Shown here: one piece after another, positions 9,415 to 18,439 of the stretch
Position numbering within the stretch: the first letter of the stretch is position 1
Layout of the letters: every line of letters starts with the position of its first letter
Source: G963668185 sp965237445
GTDB lineage: Bacteria; Chloroflexota; Dehalococcoidia; Lucifugimonadales; G963668185
Direction: 5' to 3'
NCBI GenBank assembly: GCA_965237445.1
Contig: OZ250142.1
Location: forward strand, 1,116,001 to 1,180,000
Length of the DNA: 64,000 bases
Translations under genes and position numbers: made by a program
Notes under the pieces: model-generated
Databases searched by the model: none
What the model was told of the DNA's origin: nothing
What the model saw: the letters and a program-made list of their open reading frames with translations, nothing else

Positions 9415-10461
9415 TTGAGCGGGGGCAACTCCCGTTACGCCGTTGAGGTTGTGGAGTCCGCCGCAAGCGGCATATACGCGGCGATGGGGGCCACTGAGCG
9501 AGACCTGCCGGTGCTCGTAGACCAGATAATGGACGCCACGCTCCGAGGTCATCCCGGACAGGGGCAGGGCATCGAAAAGCTCCCCAAGGTGTGGGAGCGC
9601 TTCAAGGGCGGGACGGTCTGCGCAGATACAGCGCCCGTCATTGCAGCCGAAGGCCCCGCATGGGTACACGTGGACGCCAACAAGAGCTGGGGGCCCGTGG
9701 CGGGCGCATTCGCGATGGACGCGGCGATAGCAAAGGCCGAGTCAGCGGGCGTCGGTACTGCCGTTGTCAGGCGCAGCAATCACTACGGTACGTCAGGCTA
9801 CTACGCGACGCGAGCGGCGGAGGCGGGGCTGATCGGCGTGGCAATGACCAACGCCGGGCCGGAGATGGCGCCCTGGGGTGGCATCACGCCGTTGCTGGGC
9901 ACCAATCCCTGGGGGATCGCGGTGCCGCGGGAGCCATTCCATTTGGTACTGGACATGGCTCTGACGCAGTCCGGCAAAGGCATGATTCGATGGGCCAAGG
10001 CGCAGGGCCTGCCCGTACCGCCCAACTGGGCATACGCGCCGGACGGGACGGAGACAACGGACCCGGACCTCGCCCTGCTGGGGCCCCTCGTCCCGGTGGG
10101 CGAGTTCAAGGGGACCGGCCTTTCGCTCATGACCGACATCCTGACAGGCGTGATGAGCGGGGCCGCGTTCGGGACCGGCGCGTACGCCGATCCCGCCGAG
10201 CACGACGTGGGCCACCTGATGCTGGCGATCGACTACACACGGTTCGTTTCTCCGGAGGCATTCGCGCATCGCCTGGAAAATCTTGTCTCAGAGGTCAAGT
10301 CCTGTGAGCCTAAACAGGGTGTCGACGAAATCCTCCTTCCAGGGGAACTGGAGCACCGCAGAATGACCGAACGCAGACGCTACGGCGTGGCGATAGAAGA
10401 CGCCACGGTGAACGAACTACGGGGGCTTTGCAAGGAGCTTGGCATCACATGTCCGCTGTAG
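9415..10461 (+). CDS. Ldh family (malate/L-lactate type 2) oxidoreductase
   Basis: The 348-residue protein belongs to the NAD(P)-dependent Ldh/YiaK/ComC family, which interconverts 2-hydroxyacids and 2-oxoacids and is unrelated to classical lactate dehydrogenases. Recognisable elements are the N-terminal helix with RGHPGQG, the active-site segment VRRSNHYGTSGYYA with its conserved His, and TNAGPEMAPWGG. The LGTNPWGIAVP stretch and GEFKGTGLSLMTDIL with its conserved Lys follow. The start is TTG (MSGGNSRYA) preceded by TAGGAG. It begins 13 bases after the RND gene and overlaps the start of the next gene by 13 bases, implying cotranscription. The substrate is unknown. Confidence 0.88.
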   Translation: MSGGNSRYAVEVVESAASGIYAAMGATERDLPVLVDQIMDATLRGHPGQGQGIEKLPKVWERFKGGTVCADTAPVIAAEGPAWVHVDANKSWGPVAGAFAMDAAIAKAESAGVGTAVVRRSNHYGTSGYYATRAAEAGLIGVAMTNAGPEMAPWGGITPLLGTNPWGIAVPREPFHLVLDMALTQSGKGMIRWAKAQGLPVPPNWAYAPDGTETTDPDLALLGPLVPVGEFKGTGLSLMTDILTGVMSGAAFGTGAYADPAEHDVGHLMLAIDYTRFVSPEAFAHRLENLVSEVKSCEPKQGVDEILLPGELEHRRMTERRRYGVAIEDATVNELRGLCKELGITCPL

Positions 10462-13049
10462 CGTCAGTTATGACCGCCCGCCCTTTTGTCGTGGGCCTGG
10501 AAGAGCCTGCGGCGCGTCTGCCGGACTTCGCGGGAGGGAAGGGGGCTTCCCTGGCCCGTATGGTTGCCGGCGGACTCCCGGTGCCCTCAGGATTTGTGGT
10601 GTCGGCGGACGCCTTCCAAGCGGTTGCTAGCTCGCTGAGCGAGCATCTTTTCGATCGAATGGCCGCAGCCGGGCCGTCCGACCTTGCCGCACTGGAGCAG
10701 GCGTGCTCGGAAGCAAGGCGGTGCGTTGCTGAAGCGGGTGTGCCGCCGGACACGGCAGACGCGGTCCGGGCAGCGTACGGTCGGCTAGGCGACTCGATAG
10801 CGGTGTCGGTACGGTCATCCGCTACCGCTGAGGACCTTGCGGAAGCCAGCTTCGCAGGCCAGTACGACACGTTTCTGAACGTAACGGGCGAGGATGCCGT
10901 CCTGGAAGCGGTCGTTGGGGTCTGGGCTTCGCTGTACTCGGCCCATGCGGTGGCGTACAGGCTGCGCCTCGGCATGCAAGCAAGCGCCGGGAGCATGGCG
11001 GTCGTCGTGCAAACGCAGATCGTGCCGGACGCTGCCGGCGTTATGTTCACGCGTGACCCCATCAGCGGAAGCGACGACCGCTTCCTGGTGAACGCGGCGC
11101 TCGGCTTGGGCGAAGGCGTGGTAACCGGCGAGGCTCCCACGGACACGTTTGAGTTGGATGCCGGCACGTTCGCCGTGGCGAGCCGGAACGTGGCTAGGAA
11201 GGACGTGATGTTCGTACCAAGCCCGTCCGGCACGGAAAAGACCGCGCCGCCGAGGGAGAAGTGGGACCTGCCTGCAATGAGCGAACAGCAGTTGGCCCGC
11301 CTTGGCGCATACGGCAAGCAACTGGTGGACGCAAACGGCTCACCGCAGGATATCGAGTTCGCCGTAGTTGACCCGGACGTGTTCGTCCTCCAGTCGAGGC
11401 CTATCACAAGCCTCTCCAGCAGCGCTCCATTTCAGTTCGAGTGGCCCGATCCGGAGGATGAGGCACATCTCTGGAGTCTGGCCGGAGGGCCTCTCTTCAG
11501 GCTCGAAGAAGACAGCTACCATCACCGGTACCGGTGGCTGAAACGCTGCTTTGAAAAGACCGGCGTTCCATACAGCCACAGTCACATCTATCGCATGTTG
11601 AACGGATTTTGTTACACCCGGCCGTCCGAGACTTCCGAGTCCACGATTCAAGAAACCCAGACTCGATACCTGGACAAGGAGCTAAGCTACCGGAGTGAAG
11701 ACACCTCGATCTACGAAGCAGAGATCGAACCGAGGACCCTCCAATTGCTTGGGACTTTGGAGGAGTTCAATCCGAAGTCGGTATCTCTCACTCAACGGGC
11801 GAGCAACCTCGAGTTCGCAATGGAGGCGAACGGAGAGGTAATGGGCCATCTCCACTGGGCCAGAGCTACGCAGCGAGGCGATCGACCCGAATGGCCGACG
11901 GCGTTCAATCGGCTGACGGGCGAGCCGCAGGCGGCATCAGTGGAGTTCCTGCAGGGACTCCCGAACTTCACCACGAGGCTAATCAGGCGTTTGAGAGGCC
12001 TGGCCCGGCTCGCGCAACAGGACCCAGAAGTCGGGAGTGCTGTAGCCGTAGGCGACTACGAGGCCTTGAAGTCTCGGCGAAGTGGACGCAGCGCTGAGGC
12101 GAAGAAGTTTCTTGAGCGCTTTCGCCGGCTTTTGCGTGACTATGGCCATCGAACGGGCTACGGCTACGGCTCGGACACCAGCTACGACACGCCCTCATGG
12201 AACATGGAGCCGGGCCGCACGTTGGCCGTTATCGGCCAATACGCACAGCAGGACCTCGACCGGCTCGACGAGCTAGACCGCGCCTCCCGGTCCCGGCGAC
12301 AGGCCGCCGGACGGCGCATCAGACACAAACTGGCCGCCGACCGTGACAGGCTGGCAGAGTTCGAACGGGAGCTCACAGCCGCCCAGGAAGACGCGGCCAT
12401 GATGGAAAACCATAATCACATAATGGAGCAGGGCGTGACCGGAGCCTACCGGGAGGCCGTCCACTATGCAGGAGTCGGGCTCGTCGAGACCGGGCACGTT
12501 GCGGAACCCGACGATGTGCTACATCTATCACTGGCTGAGATCCGGTCGATCGCGGAAGGTGACGCCGGCTTGAACGCCCGTGAGCTGGTCTCCGAACGAA
12601 AGGCCGAACTCTCAGCCCGCATCGCGATGCGTCCGCCACCGACGATCGGCAGCGGCCCTCCCGCTACTGAAGACCGCAACTCAGCGTATGAGGTGTCTGC
12701 CGACGCCGGGCTGCGTGGTACGGTAATCAAGGGCGTCAGTATTTCGCCGGGCCGTGTGACAGGCCGCGCGGTGGTCGTGAAGGGAGGCGCGGAGCCGCCG
12801 GTGGTGCAGCGGGGCGACATCCTCATCGCTCCGAACGCTGGGCCCGCCTGGACACCCGTGTTTCCCGTTCTCGGCGGACTCGTGCTGGACGCCGGAGGAA
12901 CGTTTCAGCACGCTGCGGTCATCGCGCGCGAGTACGGCATACCAGGCGTGATAATGACGCGAGACGCAACGACGGTGATCTTGGACGGCCAGAACGTAAC
13001 CGTCGACGGGGCTGCCGGCGAAGTGGACCTGGCGCCCCAGGTCTGCTAG
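10449..13049 (+). CDS. PEP-utilising / rifampin-phosphotransferase-like enzyme
   Basis: I place the start at the ATG at 10449 (MSAVASVMTARPF) because AAGGAG lies 11 bases upstream, giving 866 residues. The N-terminal third is a PPDK/PEP-synthase ATP-binding domain (GGKGASLARM, VRSSATAEDLAEASFAGQY, MFTRDPISG). The C-terminal part is the swivelling phosphohistidine domain (GVSISPGRVTGRAV, GGTFQHAAVIAREYGIPG, with the phosphorylated His in QHAA). The PEP-binding TIM barrel of true PEP synthase is absent, so the layout is that of rifampin phosphotransferase-like dikinases. These transfer the beta-phosphate of ATP to a small-molecule acceptor. The acceptor here is unknown. It overlaps the Ldh gene and converges with dxs. 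Confidence 0.8.
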   Translation: MSAVASVMTARPFVVGLEEPAARLPDFAGGKGASLARMVAGGLPVPSGFVVSADAFQAVASSLSEHLFDRMAAAGPSDLAALEQACSEARRCVAEAGVPPDTADAVRAAYGRLGDSIAVSVRSSATAEDLAEASFAGQYDTFLNVTGEDAVLEAVVGVWASLYSAHAVAYRLRLGMQASAGSMAVVVQTQIVPDAAGVMFTRDPISGSDDRFLVNAALGLGEGVVTGEAPTDTFELDAGTFAVASRNVARKDVMFVPSPSGTEKTAPPREKWDLPAMSEQQLARLGAYGKQLVDANGSPQDIEFAVVDPDVFVLQSRPITSLSSSAPFQFEWPDPEDEAHLWSLAGGPLFRLEEDSYHHRYRWLKRCFEKTGVPYSHSHIYRMLNGFCYTRPSETSESTIQETQTRYLDKELSYRSEDTSIYEAEIEPRTLQLLGTLEEFNPKSVSLTQRASNLEFAMEANGEVMGHLHWARATQRGDRPEWPTAFNRLTGEPQAASVEFLQGLPNFTTRLIRRLRGLARLAQQDPEVGSAVAVGDYEALKSRRSGRSAEAKKFLERFRRLLRDYGHRTGYGYGSDTSYDTPSWNMEPGRTLAVIGQYAQQDLDRLDELDRASRSRRQAAGRRIRHKLAADRDRLAEFERELTAAQEDAAMMENHNHIMEQGVTGAYREAVHYAGVGLVETGHVAEPDDVLHLSLAEIRSIAEGDAGLNARELVSERKAELSARIAMRPPPTIGSGPPATEDRNSAYEVSADAGLRGTVIKGVSISPGRVTGRAVVVKGGAEPPVVQRGDILIAPNAGPAWTPVFPVLGGLVLDAGGTFQHAAVIAREYGIPGVIMTRDATTVILDGQNVTVDGAAGEVDLAPQVC

Positions 13050-13056
13050 CGGCCCG

Positions 13057-14973
13057 CTAGGCTCCCGCCTTCACTGCCTGGCCTACCTTGCCATCGCGTG
13101 ACGCCGCGTCCGGAAAGAACTCGCTCAGTACCTGCTGGGCGATGCCCTCGGCGTCCAACTGCAAGCTGCGGCGTTGATCGGCCGCGGTGCCGTGCTCGAC
13201 GAAAATATCAGGCATGCCGATGCGGTGCACCGACACATCGTCCATTCCGGCCTCTGCTAGAGCTTCGAGCACAGCCGAGCCGAACCCCCCGGCCAGCACG
13301 TTTTCCTCGACCGTCACGAGACGATGGGTCCTGCGAGCGGAGTCCAGGACCAGTTCAACGTCGAGCGGCTTGACGAAGATTGGGTTCACTACGCCGCACG
13401 AGATTCCGTGCTCTTCGACCATCTCCGCCGCCTCGAGGGCCGGGCCCACCGGCTTGCCGAGGGCAAAGATCATTACGTCGCTGCCCTCCCGTACCACGAT
13501 GCCCTTGCCGAGCGGCAGTTCCCTGAGCTCGGCGTCGAGAGGCGCGCCCGTGGCCGCGCCCCTGGCGATACGGATCGCGAACGGCCCGCGGTGCTTGTAG
13601 GCAGTGTAGACAAGGTGCTGTAGCTCGTTCTCGTCCATCGGCGCCGCGACCACGGCGTTGGGCAGGCACCTCAGGTACGAGATGTCGAAGGCGCCATGGT
13701 GAGTTTTTCCGTCCTCGCCTACGATGCCTGCGCGGTCCGCGATCAGCGTGACGGGCAGGTTCTGTATGCAGATGTCGTGGACTATCTGGTCGAAGGCCCG
13801 CTGCAGGAACGTGGAGTAGATTGAGACGAAGGGGTTGAGCCCGTTGGAGGCCATTCCCGCACCCATGCTTACCGCGTGCTGCTCCGCGATGCCCACGTCG
13901 AAGACCCTGTCCGGGAAGTCCTGCTGTACCTCCACCAGCCCCGTACCCTCCAGCATTGCCGCGCTGATGCCGACGACCGTCTCGTCTTCACGCATGAGAC
14001 GGGAGACGGTCTGCGCGAACACCTTCGAGTACGTTGGCGCTCCCGATCCTGCTCCCAACGGAGAGCTCGGCTGGTGGAACTTCACTGGGTCGTCCTCGGC
14101 CGGCTCGTAGCCACGGCCCTTGTGCGTGACGACGTGAATCAGGGGCACGTGACCGGTGGGCTGCATGGCTTGCCGCAGGGTCTCTTCAAGCTGCTTGGAG
14201 TCGTGTCCATCCACGGGCCCCAGGTACTGGAACCCCATCTCCGTCCAGAACATTGTGGGCACGATAATGCCGTGGAGCCCGGTGTTGACCCTCTTGACCA
14301 GCCTGTAGATCAGCTCCCCGGTTGGCACCTTCTTGGAGAGCGCCCTCATGCGGTCGATCATCGCGCGGTACTCGGGATGGGTTATTACCCGCTTGCGCCA
14401 GTTGGTCAGGAACCCGATGTTCTCTGAGATGGACATCCCGTTGTCGTTGAGGACTACAACGAACTTCTCCGGGTTGAGGTGAACGATGTTGTTCAAAGCC
14501 TCGAAGCTTGACCCAGAAGTCATCGCGCCGTCACCGACCACGGCAATGGTCCAGGAGTCCTGCCCGCGCCTGGAGGATCCTTCAGCGATGCCCTGCGCGA
14601 TGGAGAGACCGGTGCCAGCGTGGCCGGCGCAGAGCGTGTCGTGGGGGCTCTCGCTCGGCTCTCCGAACCCGGAAAGGCCTCCCTCAAGGCGGATGTTCTG
14701 GAACTCGTCGCGCCGTCCGGTTACCAGCTTATGCGTGTAAGTCTGGTTCGTGGTATCCCAGACTATGCTGTCCTTGGGACTGTCGAAAACTCGGTGCAGC
14801 GCCAGCGTCAGCTCGACAACGCCCAGGTTCGACGCGAGGTGCCCGCCTCGCTCGGTTATCACGGAGATGATCGTGTCCCGGGCCTCGTGGGCCACCTGGG
14901 CGAGCTCGTCGTACGTCAGACCCTTCAGGTCGCCCGGTGCGTCGATTCGGTCCAGTAAGCGTTCCGACATCAA
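13057..14973 (-). CDS. dxs: 1-deoxy-D-xylulose-5-phosphate synthase
   Basis: The 638-residue thiamine-diphosphate enzyme condenses pyruvate and glyceraldehyde-3-phosphate in the first step of the MEP isoprenoid pathway. The TPP motif VVGDGAMTSG with the downstream VVLNDNGMSIS is present near residues 150-180. The catalytic Glu segment FDVGIAEQHAVSMGAGMA lies in the transketolase-like pyrimidine domain, and the C-terminal transketolase domain is complete. Length and order are normal for DXS. It converges on the phosphotransferase gene, 7 bases apart, without a visible terminator. Bases 14974-15178 upstream contain only a short 6-bp stem (AGCGCA/TGCGCT) and no gene. Confidence 0.96.
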   Translation of the reverse strand: MMSERLLDRIDAPGDLKGLTYDELAQVAHEARDTIISVITERGGHLASNLGVVELTLALHRVFDSPKDSIVWDTTNQTYTHKLVTGRRDEFQNIRLEGGLSGFGEPSESPHDTLCAGHAGTGLSIAQGIAEGSSRRGQDSWTIAVVGDGAMTSGSSFEALNNIVHLNPEKFVVVLNDNGMSISENIGFLTNWRKRVITHPEYRAMIDRMRALSKKVPTGELIYRLVKRVNTGLHGIIVPTMFWTEMGFQYLGPVDGHDSKQLEETLRQAMQPTGHVPLIHVVTHKGRGYEPAEDDPVKFHQPSSPLGAGSGAPTYSKVFAQTVSRLMREDETVVGISAAMLEGTGLVEVQQDFPDRVFDVGIAEQHAVSMGAGMASNGLNPFVSIYSTFLQRAFDQIVHDICIQNLPVTLIADRAGIVGEDGKTHHGAFDISYLRCLPNAVVAAPMDENELQHLVYTAYKHRGPFAIRIARGAATGAPLDAELRELPLGKGIVVREGSDVMIFALGKPVGPALEAAEMVEEHGISCGVVNPIFVKPLDVELVLDSARRTHRLVTVEENVLAGGFGSAVLEALAEAGMDDVSVHRIGMPDIFVEHGTAADQRRSLQLDAEGIAQQVLSEFFPDAASRDGKVGQAVKAGA

Positions 14974-15178
14974 TCCGTTCCCTAGCGCAAGGTGCGCTGG
15001 CCTCGAAGCGAGATCACTCCTGCTTGAAACAACTTGGCAGATAGCATCCGATTGTAGGTAGCAGGGTACACCTACACAAATGGAAAGTACCTCGGAAAGC
15101 TATGCTTCTGGCCGCGGATTCTACCTAGCCTACCCCACGATTGCCAATTGAGGGCGCCAGGCAGTGCTGCTTCCCGGC

Positions 15179-15880
15179 TCAGAACCTGACGACGCTGAAG
15201 CCCAAGGCGTACTGGCATCCAAAGCGTTCTCCGGTGCCCTTGGCCCGTTCGTACATCCAGGTAGGATCGAACGGCCTGCCGAGTCCTTCGAAGTAAGCCT
15301 TGTGTTCCGCGAGGGCGGCCACGCCCCGCTCAATATGGTCTGAGACGTCCACGAAGTGAGTTGCGCCGGGCCCGCCGGCGCTCGAGCAGGCGAACTGGAC
15401 GCCGTTCCAGGGATCGAGGCCCTCGTCGAGCAGTTCGGTGAAGATCCACCTGTTGGCAGCGTCCCTGACAGCGTCCAGTGTCGCAAGACCGACCACGCGG
15501 TGGTCCGCCATCACGAGCGATACGCCGCCGCGCGTGAGACCGTAACCCTGCGTGATCACCACCTCCGGCTTGTGACGCCTGATGACGCGCGCGATGTCCC
15601 TGCGAAGCGGGAGACCGTACTCGATCACGCCATCCTTGTAACGCAGGAACTCCACCTCATCCACGCCCACTACCTTCGCGCTTGCCACCTCTTCCCGCTC
15701 GCGCAGCGGGCCGGCCTCGTTCGGGTGCATCCCGTCGATGCCCGCCTCTCCGCTAGCGACCATCACATACCGGATGGTTTTGCCTTGCGATGTCCAACGG
15801 GCGATTGCGCTCGCAGTTCCGTACTCGAGATCGTCCGGGTGGGCCACAATCGCAAGCGCGGAGTCCCATCCCTCTGGCAT
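15179..15880 (-). CDS. PIG-L family deacetylase
   Basis: This is a zinc-dependent LmbE/PIG-L hydrolase that removes acyl groups from N-acetylglucosamine-type substrates. The metal motif AHPDD lies close to the N-terminus, and the second zinc ligand is in the MADHRVVG segment. SGEAGIDGMHPNEAG is the usual lid region. The open frame extends to 15976, but the extra residues (RLPRRICAGLPD) do not resemble the family, so I start at the ATG at 15880 (MPEGWDSALAIVAHPDD), giving 233 residues. The substrate cannot be inferred; bacillithiol, mycothiol and teicoplanin-type deacetylases share the motif. Confidence 0.85.
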   Translation of the reverse strand: MPEGWDSALAIVAHPDDLEYGTASAIARWTSQGKTIRYVMVASGEAGIDGMHPNEAGPLREREEVASAKVVGVDEVEFLRYKDGVIEYGLPLRRDIARVIRRHKPEVVITQGYGLTRGGVSLVMADHRVVGLATLDAVRDAANRWIFTELLDEGLDPWNGVQFACSSAGGPGATHFVDVSDHIERGVAALAEHKAYFEGLGRPFDPTWMYERAKGTGERFGCQYALGFSVVRF

Positions 15881-16122
15881 TGGTTCCAATTTCGCCTCTC
15901 TCTCCAGATGGCCTTCGCTATCCGGCAGACCCGCACAGATGCGGCGCGGTAGCCGCGAGCAGACTAACCGGCCCACCTGCCATTGTCAGTAAGGGCCTTG
16001 AATGAAGCTGCAAGTTTACCACGCACAGGCCCTCTCCCACCGCTCCGCGTAGTTGGACTGTATCGGAAAGGGTCTGGTAATCTGGCGATGGTTGGGTTGT
16101 AGGAGTGGAGTGAGGCAGTTGC

Positions 16123-17763
16123 ATGCAAAGCCGTGAGAACCACCTTTCCAGCATAGTCCAGCGCTTGGTTGGAGCCGGGCAGGCCTCTGAAGAACGAAAG
16201 AGCGAGGAGGCCGAGCAGCTTGCCAAGCGACTCGCCTCGTTCCCGGAGTTCAATCCCAACCCCGTGATCGAAACGGACCTGGACGGCAACGTGGTGTACC
16301 TCAACCCCGCTGTCCAGGCTTTGTTCGGTGAAGAGTACGCAGAGGGATTGTTCCACCCGCTGGCAAGTAACCTTGGGCCTTTGCTTGGAAGGCTGATGCG
16401 CGAGGGCGAAGACTTCATCACCAGAGAAGTCGAGGTGAAGGACGCAGTCTTCGAGCAGAAGATTATCTACGTCCCGGACGCCCTGGTCGTACGCATCTAC
16501 TCCCACGACATAACGCGCATCAAGGCGGCGCAGGAAGCAATCCGCGAGGCCGGGGAAGAGAGACGGATGCTCGCCCAGGAGAACGCACTCCTGGTTGAGA
16601 TCGGCCGCATCATCAGCTCCAGCCTGGATATCGAGAGGGTGTATTCTGGATTCGCCCAGCAGCTTCAGTCTCTGATCAAGTTCGACCGCCTCGCCATTAG
16701 CCTCGTCAACCTGGACGACAACTCCTTCTCAAACGCGTACGTACTGGGCCAGGCGGTAGAGGGGCGTCAGCGGGGCCAGGTCACGTCTTTGGACGGGACC
16801 GTCAACAACGAGGCGGTCGTGTCCAGGCGCCCATTAGTGATCCAGGGAGACCCGGAGGAACTGGCGAAGCAGTATCCCAACTCCATTGGGTTTCCGTCCG
16901 TGGTGCTTGCGCCAATGATCTACCGCGGGGAGTTGTTCGGCGTGCTCAACGCGAGGTCGTTGGAGCGCAACGCCTACACGGAAAAGGACGCGGAAATCAT
17001 GTCTCGCGTGGCGGCCGAGATCACCCCGGCGGTCGCCAATTCCCTGCTGTACGCTGACATCGTGCGCACGCAGGAGGCGCTCGAGCGCTCCAACGACGAC
17101 CTGGAGCAGTTTGCATACGCGGCTTCACACGATCTTCAGGAACCGCTCAGGACCATTACGTCCTACATCGGCCTCATCCAGGACCGGTACGCCGGCAGTC
17201 TGGACGATACCGGCAGGGAGTTCATGCGTTACGCAATCGACGGCGCAGAGCGCATGAGCCAGCTCATCAAGGACCTGCTGGAGTACTCACGCATCGACAC
17301 GCAGGCCAGGCCGTTCGAGCCCGTCAACTGCCGCGACATCGTTGCTTCAACCATCGAGAACCTTGACCAGGCCATCAAGCAGTCCGGCGCTATGGTCGAA
17401 TGCTCCGACCTTCCCGTAATCAAGGGCGACGAGCCTCAGTTGTCCAGGATGTTCCAGAACCTTATCGGCAATGCGCTGAAGTTCCGCGGCCAGGCGGATC
17501 CGCACATCCGCGTAGGCGCCAACTTGCGCGAAGACAAGTGGGAGTTTGCCGTAGAAGACAACGGAATAGGAATCGCTCCCGAATACCAACCGCAAATCTT
17601 TGGCATGTTCACTCGCCTGCACTCCCGGTCTCGATACGAAGGGACCGGAATCGGTCTCGCGCTGTGCAACAAGATCGCAAAGCTCCATGGAGGCAAGATC
17701 TGGGTGGAATCTGAAGTCGGCAATGGCTCGGTCTTCAGGTTCACCATCCCGGCTGCAACGTAG
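16123..17763 (+). CDS. PAS-GAF sensor histidine kinase
   Basis: The 546-residue kinase has no membrane segment and is probably cytosolic. Domain order is a short helix (1-40), a PAS domain (about 40-135, FNPNPVIETDLDGNVVYLN), a coiled linker, and a GAF domain (about 165-320). HisKA follows with phosphoacceptor His 336 in YAASHDLQEPL, then HATPase_c with the N box (NLIGNALKF), G1 (DNGIGIAPE) and G2 (GTGIGLALC). The HisKA/HATPase type resembles phytochrome-like kinases. The next gene, 30 bases downstream, encodes an Rcp1-like receiver, so they form a two-component pair. The ligand of the GAF domain is unknown; no chromophore Cys is evident. Confidence 0.92.
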   Translation: MQSRENHLSSIVQRLVGAGQASEERKSEEAEQLAKRLASFPEFNPNPVIETDLDGNVVYLNPAVQALFGEEYAEGLFHPLASNLGPLLGRLMREGEDFITREVEVKDAVFEQKIIYVPDALVVRIYSHDITRIKAAQEAIREAGEERRMLAQENALLVEIGRIISSSLDIERVYSGFAQQLQSLIKFDRLAISLVNLDDNSFSNAYVLGQAVEGRQRGQVTSLDGTVNNEAVVSRRPLVIQGDPEELAKQYPNSIGFPSVVLAPMIYRGELFGVLNARSLERNAYTEKDAEIMSRVAAEITPAVANSLLYADIVRTQEALERSNDDLEQFAYAASHDLQEPLRTITSYIGLIQDRYAGSLDDTGREFMRYAIDGAERMSQLIKDLLEYSRIDTQARPFEPVNCRDIVASTIENLDQAIKQSGAMVECSDLPVIKGDEPQLSRMFQNLIGNALKFRGQADPHIRVGANLREDKWEFAVEDNGIGIAPEYQPQIFGMFTRLHSRSRYEGTGIGLALCNKIAKLHGGKIWVESEVGNGSVFRFTIPAAT

Positions 17764-17792
17764 ATTGGCGGAAAGCACAGGGAGGTGCTCTT

Positions 17793-18296
17793 ATGGTCTC
17801 AGGTTCCGGTGACAGCTCCGTAGAAATCTTGTTGGTGGAAGACAACCCGGCCGACGCTCGGCTTGCTCAGGACACCATCGAGCAGTCCGAGCGCAACGCC
17901 AACATCACTCACGCGGAAGACGGCGAGATCGCGCTCTCGATTCTCAGGAAGGAAGGTGAGCACTCAGACGCGCCCAAGCCTGACCTTATCCTCCTGGACC
18001 TCCGCATGCCGAACAAGGACGGTACGCAAGTCCTTGCCGAAATGAGCCAGGACGCGAACCTGTCTTCAATCCCCGTAATGCTCCTGACCGGCACTCAGGC
18101 CGAAGCCAGCCTGCTGGAATCGTATGCCATCCCTGCAAGCCGCCACGTCCGAAAACCATTGCAGCTCGAACAGTTGGAGAGGGTGCTGGGCCAGTTGGAC
18201 TCTCTCGGCCGCCGTCCCATACAGATGCCATGGTTTGCGCCTCAGGCGTCCGCCTCCTCAGGGAAGAAGCGGCGATGGTGGTGGCCGTTCGGCTAG
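17793..18296 (+). CDS. Single-domain response regulator (Rcp1-like)
   Basis: The 167-residue CheY-like receiver has the acidic pocket LLVEDNPADARL (Glu/Asp around 16-17), the phosphoacceptor Asp 69 in LILLDLRMPNKDG, the Thr of LLTGTQ and the Lys of VRKPLQ. There is no DNA-binding output domain. The C-terminal 30 residues are basic and end in KKRRWWWPFG. The layout matches Rcp1-type partners of phytochrome-like kinases and agrees with the kinase immediately upstream. GGGAGG precedes the ATG. How the signal is transmitted is not visible here. Confidence 0.9.
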   Translation: MVSGSGDSSVEILLVEDNPADARLAQDTIEQSERNANITHAEDGEIALSILRKEGEHSDAPKPDLILLDLRMPNKDGTQVLAEMSQDANLSSIPVMLLTGTQAEASLLESYAIPASRHVRKPLQLEQLERVLGQLDSLGRRPIQMPWFAPQASASSGKKRRWWWPFG

Positions 18297-18439
18297 AGTA
18301 CAGCCGTCTCACAGGCCCCAGCCTGTAGCGAGGACGGCTGCCAGCCCAATTGACACCGTTCCGGCAGGATTGCATCATGGCGCGAACCGGCGCCGGGCAC
18401 CTCCCGGTCTCGCATGAACGCAGTCGCAAGGAGCACGCT